DNA of 64,000 nt from Affinundibacterium nitidum. Its GTDB lineage: Bacteria; Pseudomonadota; Gammaproteobacteria; Burkholderiales; Burkholderiaceae_D. The translations under genes and the position numbers were made by a program. Positions 42,884 through 52,230 of the stretch are shown here, piece by piece. The notes beneath the pieces are model-generated. The model made no database searches. It was not told where the DNA came from and saw only the letters and a program-made list of their open reading frames with translations. Each line of letters opens with the position of its first letter. Positions within the stretch are counted from its first letter, which is position 1. The stretch lies in assembly GCF_014284155.1 (NCBI RefSeq), contig NZ_JACOFZ010000001.1, positions 886,545 through 950,544 on the forward strand, read 5' to 3'.

Positions 42884-44680
42884 ATGCACAAACTTTTTAC
42901 CCCATCTATGTTTGCAAGCCTCTTCCTCAGTGGGGTTGCGACCATTTCTTCACTGGCGACCGCAGCAGATCTCCAAACCAAGGCAGAGAAAACGGGATTT
43001 CAAGAGACTGGGCGCTACGAAGAAGTGATTCGGTTATGCCATAGCTTCGCGAAACAATATCCACAATTCGTCAAGTGTGAACAATTCGGTGAGACTCCAG
43101 AGGGTCGGCCCATGCATGTCTTGATCGCGTCGAAATCGGGGAGCTTATCAGTATCCCAGGCCAAACAAAAAAGAATCCCTGTAGTCTTGATCCAAGGGGG
43201 TATTCATGCTGGCGAGATTGATGGCAAAGATGCGGGCTTCCTCGCCCTTCGCCAAGTCTTGGAAAATCAAGCTGCAGCCGATGCGCTAAAACATCAGATT
43301 TTATTATTCGTTCCGGTATTTAATGTCGATGGTCATGAGCGTTTCAGCACGAACAACCGCCCCAATCAACGCGGCCCGAAAGCGATGGGTTGGCGCACAA
43401 CCGCACAGAATTTTAACCTCAATCGAGATTACTTGAAGGCAGATGCTCCTGAAATGCAGGCCATGCTTAAGCTTGTAAATCGCTGGGACCCTGTTGCAGT
43501 CGTCGACTTACATGTGACTGATGGCGCAAAATTTGAGCATGATGTTTCGATACAAGTCGAACCTAGCCTGAATCAAGACCATCCGTTGGCAGACATTGGC
43601 CGTCAATTTCAAGACGCTGTAATTTCTGATTTGGCAAAGCATGGTTCGCTGCCCTTACCCTTCTACATGTCGTTCGATGAAGAAGATAATCCGATGTCGG
43701 GATTTAGTAATAACGTGTCGACACCACGTTTTTCAACGGGCTACTTCCAGTTGCGTAATCGCCTCGCGATGTTGGTTGAAACACACTCTTGGAAAGACTA
43801 CCCGACTCGTGTACGAATCACGCGCAATACCATCATCTCAGTACTCGAGCAAATCGATAAGAACGGAAAAGCCTGGCAGCAACAACAGAAAAAGGCGGAT
43901 ATAGAAAGCAGTAAGATGACGAATCAAGCACTTGCTCTGTCCTACAAAAACACCGACAAAAGCAAAATCATTGAATTCAAAGGGTATGCCTACAATCGCA
44001 GTCTGTCAGAAATTTCTGGCGGGCAAATGACACGCTACGACGAGACCAAACCGGAAATCTGGCGAGTTAAGTTACAAGAAGAGCTCACACCCGATATCGT
44101 TATTAAACTGCCTGGTGCAGGTTATATCATTCCCAAAGCTTGGGCGGTCTCCATTGAACCAAAACTAAACATTCACGGAATCCGCTATTCAATCATCAAA
44201 TCGAACACCGATACGATTCCGCTTGAGACATTTACAGCCACCAAAATCACTTTTAGCCCGCAATCTATTGAACATCATCAAATGCTGGCCGTTGAGGGAG
44301 AATGGCAAACTGATCAAGGGAAAATTCTCGCAGGTTCTCTTTTTGTGCCAAGCGGTCAAGCCAAAGCAAGACTGATCGCTCAGCTTTTCGAGCCTAAGGG
44401 TGGCGATTCTCTACTGAACTGGGGATATTTCAATAATGCTTTTGAAATGAAGGAATATATGGAGGCCTACGTTACCGAAGAATTTGCGCGAGAAGCATTG
44501 CAATCTTCTCCCACACTCCGAAAAGAGTTTGACGAGCGATTGCTGCAAGACCCAGAGTTCAAGAACAATCCAAGTAAGCGCCTGAGTTTTTTTGCGCGTC
44601 TTCATCCTTCTTGGGACACATCCTTTGGTAAATATCCAGTGATCAAAGTCAATGCGTCTTCGGCAATCCTAATTCGTTGA
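42884..44680 (+). CDS. Secreted M14-family zinc carboxypeptidase
   Basis: 598 residues with a signal peptide (MFASLFLSGVATISSLATAAD). The M14 domain has the HxxE zinc pair in GGIHAGEIDGKDAG, the conserved RFSTNNRPNQRGP/NLNRDYLK substrate region, and the third zinc ligand in VVDLHVTDG. A C-terminal extension of about 250 residues (from about residue 360) looks beta-rich and has no name that I can give. It should remove C-terminal residues from peptides outside the cytoplasm. It is divergent from the DUF349 gene. Confidence 0.88.
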   Translation: MHKLFTPSMFASLFLSGVATISSLATAADLQTKAEKTGFQETGRYEEVIRLCHSFAKQYPQFVKCEQFGETPEGRPMHVLIASKSGSLSVSQAKQKRIPVVLIQGGIHAGEIDGKDAGFLALRQVLENQAAADALKHQILLFVPVFNVDGHERFSTNNRPNQRGPKAMGWRTTAQNFNLNRDYLKADAPEMQAMLKLVNRWDPVAVVDLHVTDGAKFEHDVSIQVEPSLNQDHPLADIGRQFQDAVISDLAKHGSLPLPFYMSFDEEDNPMSGFSNNVSTPRFSTGYFQLRNRLAMLVETHSWKDYPTRVRITRNTIISVLEQIDKNGKAWQQQQKKADIESSKMTNQALALSYKNTDKSKIIEFKGYAYNRSLSEISGGQMTRYDETKPEIWRVKLQEELTPDIVIKLPGAGYIIPKAWAVSIEPKLNIHGIRYSIIKSNTDTIPLETFTATKITFSPQSIEHHQMLAVEGEWQTDQGKILAGSLFVPSGQAKARLIAQLFEPKGGDSLLNWGYFNNAFEMKEYMEAYVTEEFAREALQSSPTLRKEFDERLLQDPEFKNNPSKRLSFFARLHPSWDTSFGKYPVIKVNASSAILIR

Positions 44681-44800
44681 ATGCATTTTTTGAGTACTTA
44701 CATTTAGAAACAAAATACTAAGGTTTACGTTTCAAACATGTCCTCCAAAAAATATGGCCTGCCGTTATAGGCTTATGTATGTGTTTTTATGGAGGACATC

Positions 44801-45259
44801 ATGTCACACTTCACAAAGTTAAAAGTTATCGCGATCGCTTTCGGCATTGCGATCACAGCTTTCACTGGAAATACCGAGGCGCATGAGCGCTTTTATGGCG
44901 GCACGTCTTATCCAATCTCGCCGGTGAACTCCTATAGCTATGTTTACTACCCAGGGGCGCAAGTGTATTACGCACCCAATGGTCGCATTTGGTACTGGAA
45001 CGATGGCTACGCGTGGCGCAGTGGTTATTCATTGCCATATGGCTTCAATGTCGACTTCCGTCTTGGTGGTGTCCCTATTAGCTTACGCTCCGCCTTGCCT
45101 TACCGAGAACACCATTATGTTGATAGTTACTACGGTCGCCCATGGCGTGCCCGCCAACATTATGAACACCGACGCGAGCGCGAGGATCGCCACGAAAGAT
45201 GGCGCGAACATGATCGCGGATATGATCGCAATGACGATCATGGCGGTAGACGGTGGTAA
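44801..45259 (+). CDS. Small secreted protein rich in Tyr, Arg and His
   Basis: 152 residues from the ATG at 44801 (GGAGG just upstream; an ATG at 44789 is in-frame but lacks a site). A signal peptide (LKVIAIAFGIAITAFTGNTEA) precedes a mature part with Tyr/Gly/Pro-rich strands (YVYYPGAQVYYAPNGRIWYW) and a basic His/Arg/Asp tail from about residue 105. No family was recognised, although secreted YXXW-type Tyr-rich proteins recur in proteobacteria. A terminator follows directly. It could bind metal or polymer, but this is not shown. Confidence 0.6.
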   Translation: MSHFTKLKVIAIAFGIAITAFTGNTEAHERFYGGTSYPISPVNSYSYVYYPGAQVYYAPNGRIWYWNDGYAWRSGYSLPYGFNVDFRLGGVPISLRSALPYREHHYVDSYYGRPWRARQHYEHRREREDRHERWREHDRGYDRNDDHGGRRW

Positions 45260-45267
45260 ATATATAT

Positions 45268-45299
45268 TTGGGCCTTAATTACTCGCAAATAAGGCCCAA
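45268..45299 (+). terminator. Hairpin terminator after the Tyr/Arg-rich protein gene
   Basis: TTGGGCCTTA (45268-45277) and TAAGGCCCAA (45290-45299) pair perfectly over a 12-nt loop, followed by a short TTT. The weak T-run makes it less certain as a rho-independent terminator. Confidence 0.65.
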
Positions 45300-45489
45300 T
45301 TTCCGCTCATAACACCCTTATTTGCTTCGCGCACTCCTATCAACAGTCAACAATATGTAGGAAACAGACACTATTTGGTTTCTTTATTGAAACATTGCAT
45401 AGAAAGGCATACTATTAGACTCTGCTAATACCATCAGCGAAGCACGCTGCATTTGTTTTGACGCAGATTTAGATAGGAAACGGCCTCAT

Positions 45490-45816
45490 ATGAGTCAACG
45501 ACATCGTTACCTGCCAATCCCAAGAATTAGTGCTGGGATGATTCTTGCGGACGAGCTACTCGACAAGCTTGGTCATGTATTACTTCCTGCCGGCACAAAA
45601 CTCACTCAAAACATGATCAACTCGATGGAACATCATGATGTCCATCAATTATCTATTGTTGTTGAAGAAACTGAAGAAGAAATTCTAGAAGATCTCGCTG
45701 CAAAGCAAAAAAAACGCGACAGACTTAAGATCGTATTTCGACATGCCCCTTACGATGAGCCAACTGCCACCTTGAAGGTATATGTTGAAAAATATCGCGA
45801 AAGCACGACATCATGA
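45490..45816 (+). CDS. Small partner of an HDOD protein, resembling the N-terminal region of HD-GYP proteins
   Basis: 108 residues. The segment PRISAGMILADELLDKLGHVLLPAGTKLTQNMINSMEHHDVHQLSIV has the pattern G-L-A-D-L...G-vLL..G..lT...i..L...gV..l.V, seen before HD-GYP domains and in HDOD proteins. A charged linker and a short basic tail follow. There is no catalytic domain. It overlaps the HDOD gene by 4 bases (ATGA), so the two products are made in step and probably bind each other; together they look like a split regulator. The start is ATG at 45490, with AGGAAACGG upstream. Confidence 0.7.
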   Translation: MSQRHRYLPIPRISAGMILADELLDKLGHVLLPAGTKLTQNMINSMEHHDVHQLSIVVEETEEEILEDLAAKQKKRDRLKIVFRHAPYDEPTATLKVYVEKYRESTTS

Positions 45817-46682
45817 GCCAATTCATCACCGACAGCGAAGACCATCAAATTTCCCTCGAAGAAGTGATCAACAAGATCAATGATTTACCTATGCTACCCG
45901 ACGTTGCGAAAGAGATGCTCAATGATCTCAACAACGACGATATTAGCCTCGACACGATTGTCGAAAAAGTCAGTCTTGATCAAGCACTCGCTGCTAAGGT
46001 GCTGAGGCTAGCCAACGCTTCAATTTATGGTGCCAATTCAAAAGTCGTGACGATCCAACAGGCAGTTGCATTATTGGGAATCAAGAATCTCAAAAACCTC
46101 ATTCGTCTCAGCATTTTTACTAAACATCTACCCACAGCCGCGTGTCGTGGGTTTGATAATCAAGCCTATTGGCGTCATAACATCGCTACCGCAATTTGCG
46201 CTGAATTAATCTCTCGTACACTGCACATGAAACATGATTTCGCGTTCACCGCGGGCCTGCTTCATGACATCGGGCGCTTAGTATTGGTCTCCCGCTTCCC
46301 TAAAAAGTATGAAGAAGTCATTGCATGTGCGAAAAAAAGTGACACCACGTTATTGGAGGCAGAACGGATAGTCTTAGGTGTTGATCATGTCGCGGTAGGA
46401 CTGGTACTTGCCTTACAGTGGAATTTCTCGGATGCTATTCAAGATGGCATTCGTGGGCATCACGATCCCGATGATAGAGAGTTAAACTCCGTTGCCTCTA
46501 TTGTTCACGTAGCCAATTCTATTGTGCATGCGCTAGACCTAAACGATTCCGACACGGAACTCGTGCCACCAATCTCGCAACACGCATGGGACGTACTATC
46601 GTTGAGCGAAGAATCCTATCTCGCCATCTTCCACGAGACTGAATTACGGGTTGAAGCAATGAATCAAATGCTTCAAAACTGA
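45813..46682 (+). CDS. HDOD-domain signalling protein
   Basis: A 289-residue cytoplasmic protein with an HDOD domain (about 20-215): INDLPMLPDVAKEMLNDL, then VSLDQALAAKVLRLANAS, VALLGIKNLKNLIRLS and GLLHDIGRL, where the HD pair is visible. HDOD proteins usually lack phosphodiesterase activity and act as signalling scaffolds; the HD here does not prove activity. It is translationally coupled to the small gene before it and lies about 100 bases before a diguanylate cyclase gene. Confidence 0.9.
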   Translation: MSQFITDSEDHQISLEEVINKINDLPMLPDVAKEMLNDLNNDDISLDTIVEKVSLDQALAAKVLRLANASIYGANSKVVTIQQAVALLGIKNLKNLIRLSIFTKHLPTAACRGFDNQAYWRHNIATAICAELISRTLHMKHDFAFTAGLLHDIGRLVLVSRFPKKYEEVIACAKKSDTTLLEAERIVLGVDHVAVGLVLALQWNFSDAIQDGIRGHHDPDDRELNSVASIVHVANSIVHALDLNDSDTELVPPISQHAWDVLSLSEESYLAIFHETELRVEAMNQMLQN

Positions 46683-46783
46683 GTAGTTTCGGTTATCATT
46701 TCAACTAAATTGCGGTTTTAGACTCACCGCACAGTCATTATTACCTCACCATTTCTCACGTTTTCGCATAATCAGAGGTCAAC

Positions 46784-47764
46784 TTGGAACACTTAAAGCA
46801 ATTTAAAGACACTGATTTCGACATAAGTAATATCCAACTTTTTCGCAATATTCAACCTGATCAGCTGCATTTCATTGCACAGGCAATCGGCCATTGCCCG
46901 ATTCTTAGAGCTCACTCTGGAGAAATCGTCCTCGATAGCAATAGTGGTAGCAGCAATTTATTTATTCTTTTGCGTGGTACGCTAGCCCTCACCTCCAACA
47001 CTGCGCGCAGACAGCTCGAAAGTTCGACAGTTCAATATTTTGCGGGAGAATGTGTTGGTGAGATTTCGGTCCTCGACGAAGAAGGTCACCTCTCAACCAT
47101 CGCAGCAGTCACTGATAGTGAGCTGCTAGTGATTGATTCTGAAACGATGTGGAAACTCATCGACGAATCGAACGGCGTAGCACGTAATCTTCTTCAACTA
47201 CTGTCTTTCCGTATCAGAGCGGCAAATGCACAACTACGTAACCGACAAAAGGTGGGGGAATTTTATCGTCAACTTTCAATGGTGGACGGACTAACGGGCC
47301 TCAACAATCGCTCTTGGTTAAATACGCAACTCCCCGGGCTCATCGACAATGCAAGGGCAAGTGAAACCGACCTGAGCATTATCATGGTCGATCTAGATCA
47401 TTTTAAGCAGTTCAATGACCGCTTTGGCCATGTGTTAGGTGACGAAGCCTTACAAGCTGCCGCAAAAGTTATTAGCGCCGGCCTTCGCCCTACTGATTTC
47501 GCCGCACGATATGGCGGAGAAGAAATGATCATCATTCTACCGAATACGAACAAAGAATCCGCTCTAGTCGTCGCAGAACGCCTTTGCGATCGAATTCGCA
47601 ATACCAAAGTATTTCAAAATGATGCCATCTCACTCCCCCACATCACGGCTTCGCTTGGCCTAGCAGGTTTGGCGGAGGGGCAAGATGGATTGGGCGTAAT
47701 TGCAAGCGCAGATGCTGCCTTGTACCGCGCAAAAGAACGCGGCCGAAACCAAGTAGCAATGTAA
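46784..47764 (+). CDS. Diguanylate cyclase with an N-terminal cyclic-nucleotide-binding-like domain
   Basis: 326 residues starting with TTG at 46784, which has AGAGGT six bases upstream and no in-frame ATG until the linker. Residues about 16-145 form a cNMP/Crp-type sensor domain (LFRNIQPDQLHFIAQAIGHC and AGECVGEISVLDEEGH). A GGDEF domain follows (about 165-326) with the active loop GGEEM at 244-248 and the product-inhibition site RPTD at 235-238. The last position is Met instead of the usual Phe. It should make c-di-GMP and bind it at the I-site. A terminator follows. Confidence 0.92.
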   Translation: MEHLKQFKDTDFDISNIQLFRNIQPDQLHFIAQAIGHCPILRAHSGEIVLDSNSGSSNLFILLRGTLALTSNTARRQLESSTVQYFAGECVGEISVLDEEGHLSTIAAVTDSELLVIDSETMWKLIDESNGVARNLLQLLSFRIRAANAQLRNRQKVGEFYRQLSMVDGLTGLNNRSWLNTQLPGLIDNARASETDLSIIMVDLDHFKQFNDRFGHVLGDEALQAAAKVISAGLRPTDFAARYGGEEMIIILPNTNKESALVVAERLCDRIRNTKVFQNDAISLPHITASLGLAGLAEGQDGLGVIASADAALYRAKERGRNQVAM

Positions 47765-47773
47765 TTTTTGTAC

Positions 47774-47803
47774 AAAAAAAGGCGTCCAATGGACGCCTTT
47801 TTT
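47774..47803 (+). terminator. Bidirectional terminator between the cyclase and porin genes
   Basis: AAAAAAAGGCGTCC (47774-47787), 3 nt, GGACGCC followed by six T (47791-47803). It serves both convergent genes. Confidence 0.92.
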
Positions 47804-47817
47804 ATAGTAACACTATC

Positions 47818-49164
47818 TTAGAAGCGATGGCGCATACCAACTTGCACAGCACGCGCGCTACCACCAGGCGTTTCAGTGAAACCACCAGACGCACTCGCTG
47901 CACCTAAAGCGTATTGACCGTCGTTCTGATTCTTGATACGACCGAACACTGTGTACAGATCTGTACGTTTTGACAGGTTATAGTCATAGCCGATTGCAAT
48001 CTGGCTTGCATCGCTGTTAGACAGCGTACGATCATCCTGACGACTGAACGAAGTCATGATACGACCGTTGCCGACTTTGTATTGCAAACCCAAACTAAAG
48101 CTTGTTGCATCGAGCTTGAAGTTTTTCGCGACAGTTGTACGGAAAATGCTAGTCCAAGCAGCCAATACTGGAGCAGGAACACCAGCAGCTTTCAAACTCG
48201 CACCAATTTCTTTGTCCCATGCATCGTAGAACACTGGCAACAAGATTGAATTTTCATTCTTCATTGCTTGATAACCAGCGAAGAATTTAAAGTCGCCTGT
48301 ACTATAAGAACCACCTGCTGTAGAAGTGATCAAGCCAGTAGTGCCGTCCATGTTTGTGCCACGGTTATAACCAATACCGACATCAAAACCGTTAGCTTTA
48401 TACTTCACCATACCAGCAATGAATTTGTCATCGAGACCAACATAACCGGAATTTTTGAAGCCGTACATCAAAGAAGCAGCAATGCCATTTGGCAATTCAA
48501 TACGGTATTGCAATGCCTTGTTGGAGCGAATCGCCATACCGGAGGTCAACAAACCACCTGTACCACCAGTGATACCACCCCAGCTACCTGCCATACCGCT
48601 TTCGAACGTGTCTGCACCATTGAAAATTTCATACGCTGGTGTGTACATACGTCCAGCCAATACAGCGCCAACTGGTGTAATCAAACCGACCATAGCTGTA
48701 CGATCGAACATACCGCCATCAGGTCCACCTCCGCGTTGCAACACATAAGTGTTAGTCGCATTCACGTTGTACTTAGGCTGCAAAGCTTCACGCACGCCTT
48801 GTAAAGTTTGCGCTGCTGCACCTTTCAGCACAGGACTGCCGAAATCTGGAAAAGACATACCCTTAGTTAATGCATAACCTTGGTAGTCACTGATATTGCC
48901 TGCCTTGTTAGAGCCAGTATCGACTTCAACACGCGCTTCCAAGTTAAAGATAGCTTTGTAGCCACCACCCATGTCTTCTGTGCCTTTAAAGCCCAGACGT
49001 GAACCATCGGCGATACCACTCACCATTTTGGTCTGATTGGCTTTGCCGTTCGAATTGAACTGAATACCCGCGTCTAAAATACCGTAGACGGTGACATTCG
49101 ACTGCGCCAAAACAGGAGCCGCGAAGCAAGTGCCTAACACTGCTGCCAACATTTTTAGTTTCAT
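47818..49164 (-). CDS. Gram-negative porin (Burkholderia-type, porin_4)
   Basis: 448 residues. A signal peptide (MLAAVLGTCFAAPVLAQS) leads into the typical first strand NVTVYGILDAGIQF, with beta-strands repeated throughout and the C-terminal RAVQVGMRHRF ending in Phe, the outer-membrane insertion signal. It should be a trimeric general porin. It is somewhat longer than the usual 340-400 residues, because of an extra loop region (about residues 285-330, ILLPVFYDAWDKEIGASLKA). Confidence 0.95.
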   Translation of the reverse strand: MKLKMLAAVLGTCFAAPVLAQSNVTVYGILDAGIQFNSNGKANQTKMVSGIADGSRLGFKGTEDMGGGYKAIFNLEARVEVDTGSNKAGNISDYQGYALTKGMSFPDFGSPVLKGAAAQTLQGVREALQPKYNVNATNTYVLQRGGGPDGGMFDRTAMVGLITPVGAVLAGRMYTPAYEIFNGADTFESGMAGSWGGITGGTGGLLTSGMAIRSNKALQYRIELPNGIAASLMYGFKNSGYVGLDDKFIAGMVKYKANGFDVGIGYNRGTNMDGTTGLITSTAGGSYSTGDFKFFAGYQAMKNENSILLPVFYDAWDKEIGASLKAAGVPAPVLAAWTSIFRTTVAKNFKLDATSFSLGLQYKVGNGRIMTSFSRQDDRTLSNSDASQIAIGYDYNLSKRTDLYTVFGRIKNQNDGQYALGAASASGGFTETPGGSARAVQVGMRHRF

Positions 49165-49581
49165 TTTTTACTGTCCCCAATAAGAGTTCTTTTTAAACCT
49201 AGCTGAAACGAACGTACGTACTAATTTCATACCTCAAAATATGACATTGATCTTGAATCTTGTATAGGATCAACATAGAGAATTCACCGTTTGTCGCAAA
49301 AATGACACGCCTAATTTTTCTGTTCAAACCACGATTTCTAGACTACCCTATTCAACTTCGGATTACCTCTGAAACTCACGAATTTTTAGCAATAAAGACC
49401 AATGCCAAACGCTACAGAAATGCTTAACTTATTCATATTTATTTTCGAATATTTCTTCTAATTTTAGCTGTCGTTTAATTGCACGTTGCAACACATCAAC
49501 GCAGAATATTGGCATATAGTGGGCGCTCTAAATAGCACTATCGTTCGTTTAGCCTTAATTAATAATTGACCAGGAGACAAA
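49165..49581. other. Intergenic region upstream of the porin and the GDSL lipoprotein genes
   Basis: About 415 bases, strongly AT-rich. Promoters for the divergent porin and lipoprotein genes must lie here. The last bases hold the lipoprotein gene's GGAG ribosome site. I see no gene and no clear riboswitch or small RNA. Confidence 0.5.
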
Positions 49582-50820
49582 ATGCGTCATCTAAAATTAT
49601 CACTCACATTCGTAGCCGCTGCCGCTTTGGTGGCCTGTGGTGGCGGAACCAGCAGCAGCTCTAAAGATCCTGCGCCAAAAATCACCTTCTCTTCCCAAGT
49701 TACTTTTGGCGACAGTCTGAGCGATGTCGGTACTTACAAAGTTGGTACAGTTGCAGCATTAGGTGGCGGCAAATACACAGTCAATAGTGCAACAGCTAAA
49801 AACTGGACTGAAATCGTTGCTTCCAATCTTGGCTTGCCAGCACCATGTGCTGCACAAACAGGTCTCGAGGGTTTAGCAGCTCAAGGCTTTAGCGTTCCAG
49901 TTAAAGTAAATGCAGGTTGCACTGGCTATGCGCAAGGTGGTGCACGAGTCACAAATCCTGTAGGCCCAGGCAATAAATTACTTGGCGGAGCAAATGCTAT
50001 TCTCGGTCAAACAACTGTTCCAGTTGTGACTCAGATTCAAAACTATTTGGCAGCAAACGGCGGAAAATTCTCTGGCACAGAGATCGTTTTCGTGAGCGGT
50101 GGTCCAAATGACGTATTTATTCAAACAGGCGCCTTGTCTTCTGCTGCAACTGCTGCGGCGACTGCAGCGATAACAGCAGCGGTTCCTGGTCAAATTCAAA
50201 AAGATATCGCAGCTGGCGTATGTAAGCCGACAGATGCACAAGCAAGCAACTGTATCGCTGGCGCAGTAGCAACATTAACTCCAACTGTTGGTGCAGCAGC
50301 AGGTGCAGCTTACGCTTCCGCTAATGCACAGACATATGTCGACGCGATTGGTACAGCTGGCACAGAACTAGCTGGATACGTGAAGAATTTGGTGTTGGCA
50401 AAGGGTGCGAAATACGTGGTCGTGGTTAACATGCCTGACATGAGTAAAACACCAGCGGCACTCTCCCAAAGCAAGGATTCACAAACTTTGTTGAATGGTA
50501 TGAGTGTTACATTTAATGCCCGTTTGGTTGAAGGTTTGGCTGGTATCGACAATGTTTTGTTGGTCGACTTATACACTCGCTTCCGCGACCACTCTGCAAA
50601 TCCTAGCTCATACGGCATTTCCAACATTACGACACCAGCTTGTGATCTTTCTGCTGCGAAAAATCCGCTTGGTTCATCTTTGGTTTGTACTGCAAACAAC
50701 TTGATTCCAGGCGATACAAGTCGTTACTACTTTGCGGATACAGTTCATCCGACACCATTCGGTAACCAATTGTTCGCTGAGTACATTACTTCTGAAATTA
50801 CTAAGCGCGGCTGGAAATAA
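49582..50820 (+). CDS. SGNH/GDSL-family lipoprotein hydrolase
   Basis: A 412-residue lipoprotein. The lipobox ALVAC puts the lipidated Cys at 19, followed by a Gly/Ser-rich linker. Block I FGDSLSDVGTY has nucleophile Ser45. Block III GGPNDVF and block V ADTVHPTPFGN (with the Asp and His of the triad) are present. An Ala-rich insertion lies in the middle. It should be an esterase or lipase anchored in the outer or inner membrane. A strong GGAG site precedes the ATG and a terminator follows. Confidence 0.92.
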   Translation: MRHLKLSLTFVAAAALVACGGGTSSSSKDPAPKITFSSQVTFGDSLSDVGTYKVGTVAALGGGKYTVNSATAKNWTEIVASNLGLPAPCAAQTGLEGLAAQGFSVPVKVNAGCTGYAQGGARVTNPVGPGNKLLGGANAILGQTTVPVVTQIQNYLAANGGKFSGTEIVFVSGGPNDVFIQTGALSSAATAAATAAITAAVPGQIQKDIAAGVCKPTDAQASNCIAGAVATLTPTVGAAAGAAYASANAQTYVDAIGTAGTELAGYVKNLVLAKGAKYVVVVNMPDMSKTPAALSQSKDSQTLLNGMSVTFNARLVEGLAGIDNVLLVDLYTRFRDHSANPSSYGISNITTPACDLSAAKNPLGSSLVCTANNLIPGDTSRYYFADTVHPTPFGNQLFAEYITSEITKRGWK

Positions 50821-50847
50821 TTCATTACGTTTGTTCTGAATACATAG

Positions 50848-50878
50848 AAAAAGGGATCGAAAATTCGATCCCTTTTTT
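50848..50878 (+). terminator. Bidirectional terminator between the GDSL gene and the bufferin operon
   Basis: AAAAAGGGATCGA (50848-50860) pairs with TCGATCCCTTTTTT (50865-50878) over a 4-nt loop. It can end the lipoprotein gene on the plus strand and the bufferin operon on the minus strand, about 65 bases after the DoxX stop. Confidence 0.9.
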
Positions 50879-50942
50879 ACATCTTAAACTTCACATCTCC
50901 GCAATCAAATAACTGATACCTTGAAGGGTTTTGAAACAGAAT

Positions 50943-51407
50943 TTACTTTGTCCAGCGTTTCTTTAAAAAATAATCAAAGCTGAAACGACCTGGACCATAG
51001 AAAAACAAAGCACTTAACAGAAGTCCCCAATATAGGTGGTCATTTATCGCTGCAGGACACTCAAACGTCCACAACTGAGGGTAGGAAATTACTGCCATCG
51101 CGTTTACGCAGAAGAGACCTAACGCAGCTGGACGAGAAAAAATACCCAAGACTATCAAGATAGGAAAAAGCACTTCACCGCCAGCCCCCATCGCCGCTGC
51201 AAACTCCGGTGGTAAAAAAGGGACAGTGTATTCTTCTCTAAACAAACTTAAAGTCAATTCCCAATCCTGCAACTTGAGAAGACCTGCTTTAAAGAACTGC
51301 CACGACACAAAAATTCGAATCGCTAGGCTAAACAACGAACCGCCCCACTCTTGGATCTGTGCGTCGAAATAAGTCGACAACCGGTGTAACTGAATTATTT
51401 TATTCAT
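50943..51407 (-). CDS. DoxX-family membrane protein of the bufferin operon
   Basis: About 154 residues from the ATG at 51407, which has GAAAG upstream; a longer frame starting at 51551 would overlap the previous gene and is unlikely. It has four hydrophobic segments (SLFSLAIRIFVSWQFFKAGLLK with the conserved DoxX start, then AAMGAGGEVLFPILIVLGIFS, ALGLFCVNAMAVISY and LYWGLLLSALFFYGPGRFS). DoxX proteins often accompany DUF692/DUF2063 genes. Here it is the last gene of the unit and may handle electrons or membrane delivery. Its role in this pathway is inferred from position only. Confidence 0.85.
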   Translation of the reverse strand: MNKIIQLHRLSTYFDAQIQEWGGSLFSLAIRIFVSWQFFKAGLLKLQDWELTLSLFREEYTVPFLPPEFAAAMGAGGEVLFPILIVLGIFSRPAALGLFCVNAMAVISYPQLWTFECPAAINDHLYWGLLLSALFFYGPGRFSFDYFLKKRWTK

Positions 51408-51453
51408 AAAAACTTTCAAAACGTAGTGACACCTAATAGTCGCACTTGAACCG

Positions 51454-52230
51454 TTATTCCTTACAAAAATGTCCCACAAAAAGTCCTGCTGAGAACCACG
51501 CTTGTAGCTGGGCACCGACGTCAAAATTCGCGTCGACTTGTAACGCCACATCTAATGCGGATTCAAGAGTCTCACCTCTATATAATGCTTCTAAAGCTAG
51601 ATAGCCAGCTTCACTTAAATTCAAGATTTGCGCCCCCCACCGCTGCCGACTTACGATACAGAAAGTTCGCGTATTCACCGGCGCACTAAGCTCCTCGACT
51701 TCATTTGCCTGATGCGCTTGCCAAATCACCTGTGTTGCAAACATGCTGCTATGAAAACCAACATCAGAAGCAAAACGTAAGCGAACTTGTTGAACACGAT
51801 CACCGGCTTGCGAAATCATCTGTGGCAAACTAATTTTCTCTTCATCCTTCGCGTAGTAGCTACAATGCAAAATCCATTCAAGTTCAGCAACTGCTGAGAT
51901 ATAAGGATAATCATGCAAGCTTTCCTGTAGTGCTAAAAAGCGCGGAAAGTGCTCACCGAAACAATTCAAATCTCCAGACTGGGAGGGATATTGCCTTCCA
52001 TACGAACGTGCTGCATCCTCGAAAAAATCTTCACCAACTAAACGCAATACGACGGGATAGGCGTTTGCCAAAGCCTTATTCCAAATCGCAAGCAAGTTGC
52101 CGCGATAAATAGAGAAACGCGCAGACCCCGTCAACATGTTTGTTTTCAATGCAGGTAAACCAGAATCAGATTTTGGATCCAAGAGTGAGGCCGCGAATTT
52201 TTCTTGAATCTCGCGCAAAGATTCAGACAT
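51454..52230 (-). CDS. bufC: DUF2063 protein, partner of the MNIO enzyme (BufC)
   Basis: 258 residues. The N-terminus (about 5-100) is the DUF2063 domain: LREIQEKFAASLLD, RFSIYRGNLLAIWNKALANAYPVVLRLVGEDFFEDAARSYGRQYPS, typical of BufC. The C-terminal part (about 105-258) is a second, less conserved domain that ends in a small winged-helix-like stretch (LSEAGYLALEALYRGETLESAL). Partner proteins of this kind deliver the precursor peptide to the DUF692 enzyme. The gene overlaps the MNIO gene by 8 bases. Confidence 0.9.
   Translation of the reverse strand: MSESLREIQEKFAASLLDPKSDSGLPALKTNMLTGSARFSIYRGNLLAIWNKALANAYPVVLRLVGEDFFEDAARSYGRQYPSQSGDLNCFGEHFPRFLALQESLHDYPYISAVAELEWILHCSYYAKDEEKISLPQMISQAGDRVQQVRLRFASDVGFHSSMFATQVIWQAHQANEVEELSAPVNTRTFCIVSRQRWGAQILNLSEAGYLALEALYRGETLESALDVALQVDANFDVGAQLQAWFSAGLFVGHFCKE

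Noticed and set aside
51408-51551. Longer N-terminus of the DoxX protein
   Set aside because: The extension overlaps bufC and adds residues unlike DoxX proteins; the start at 51407 fits the family.
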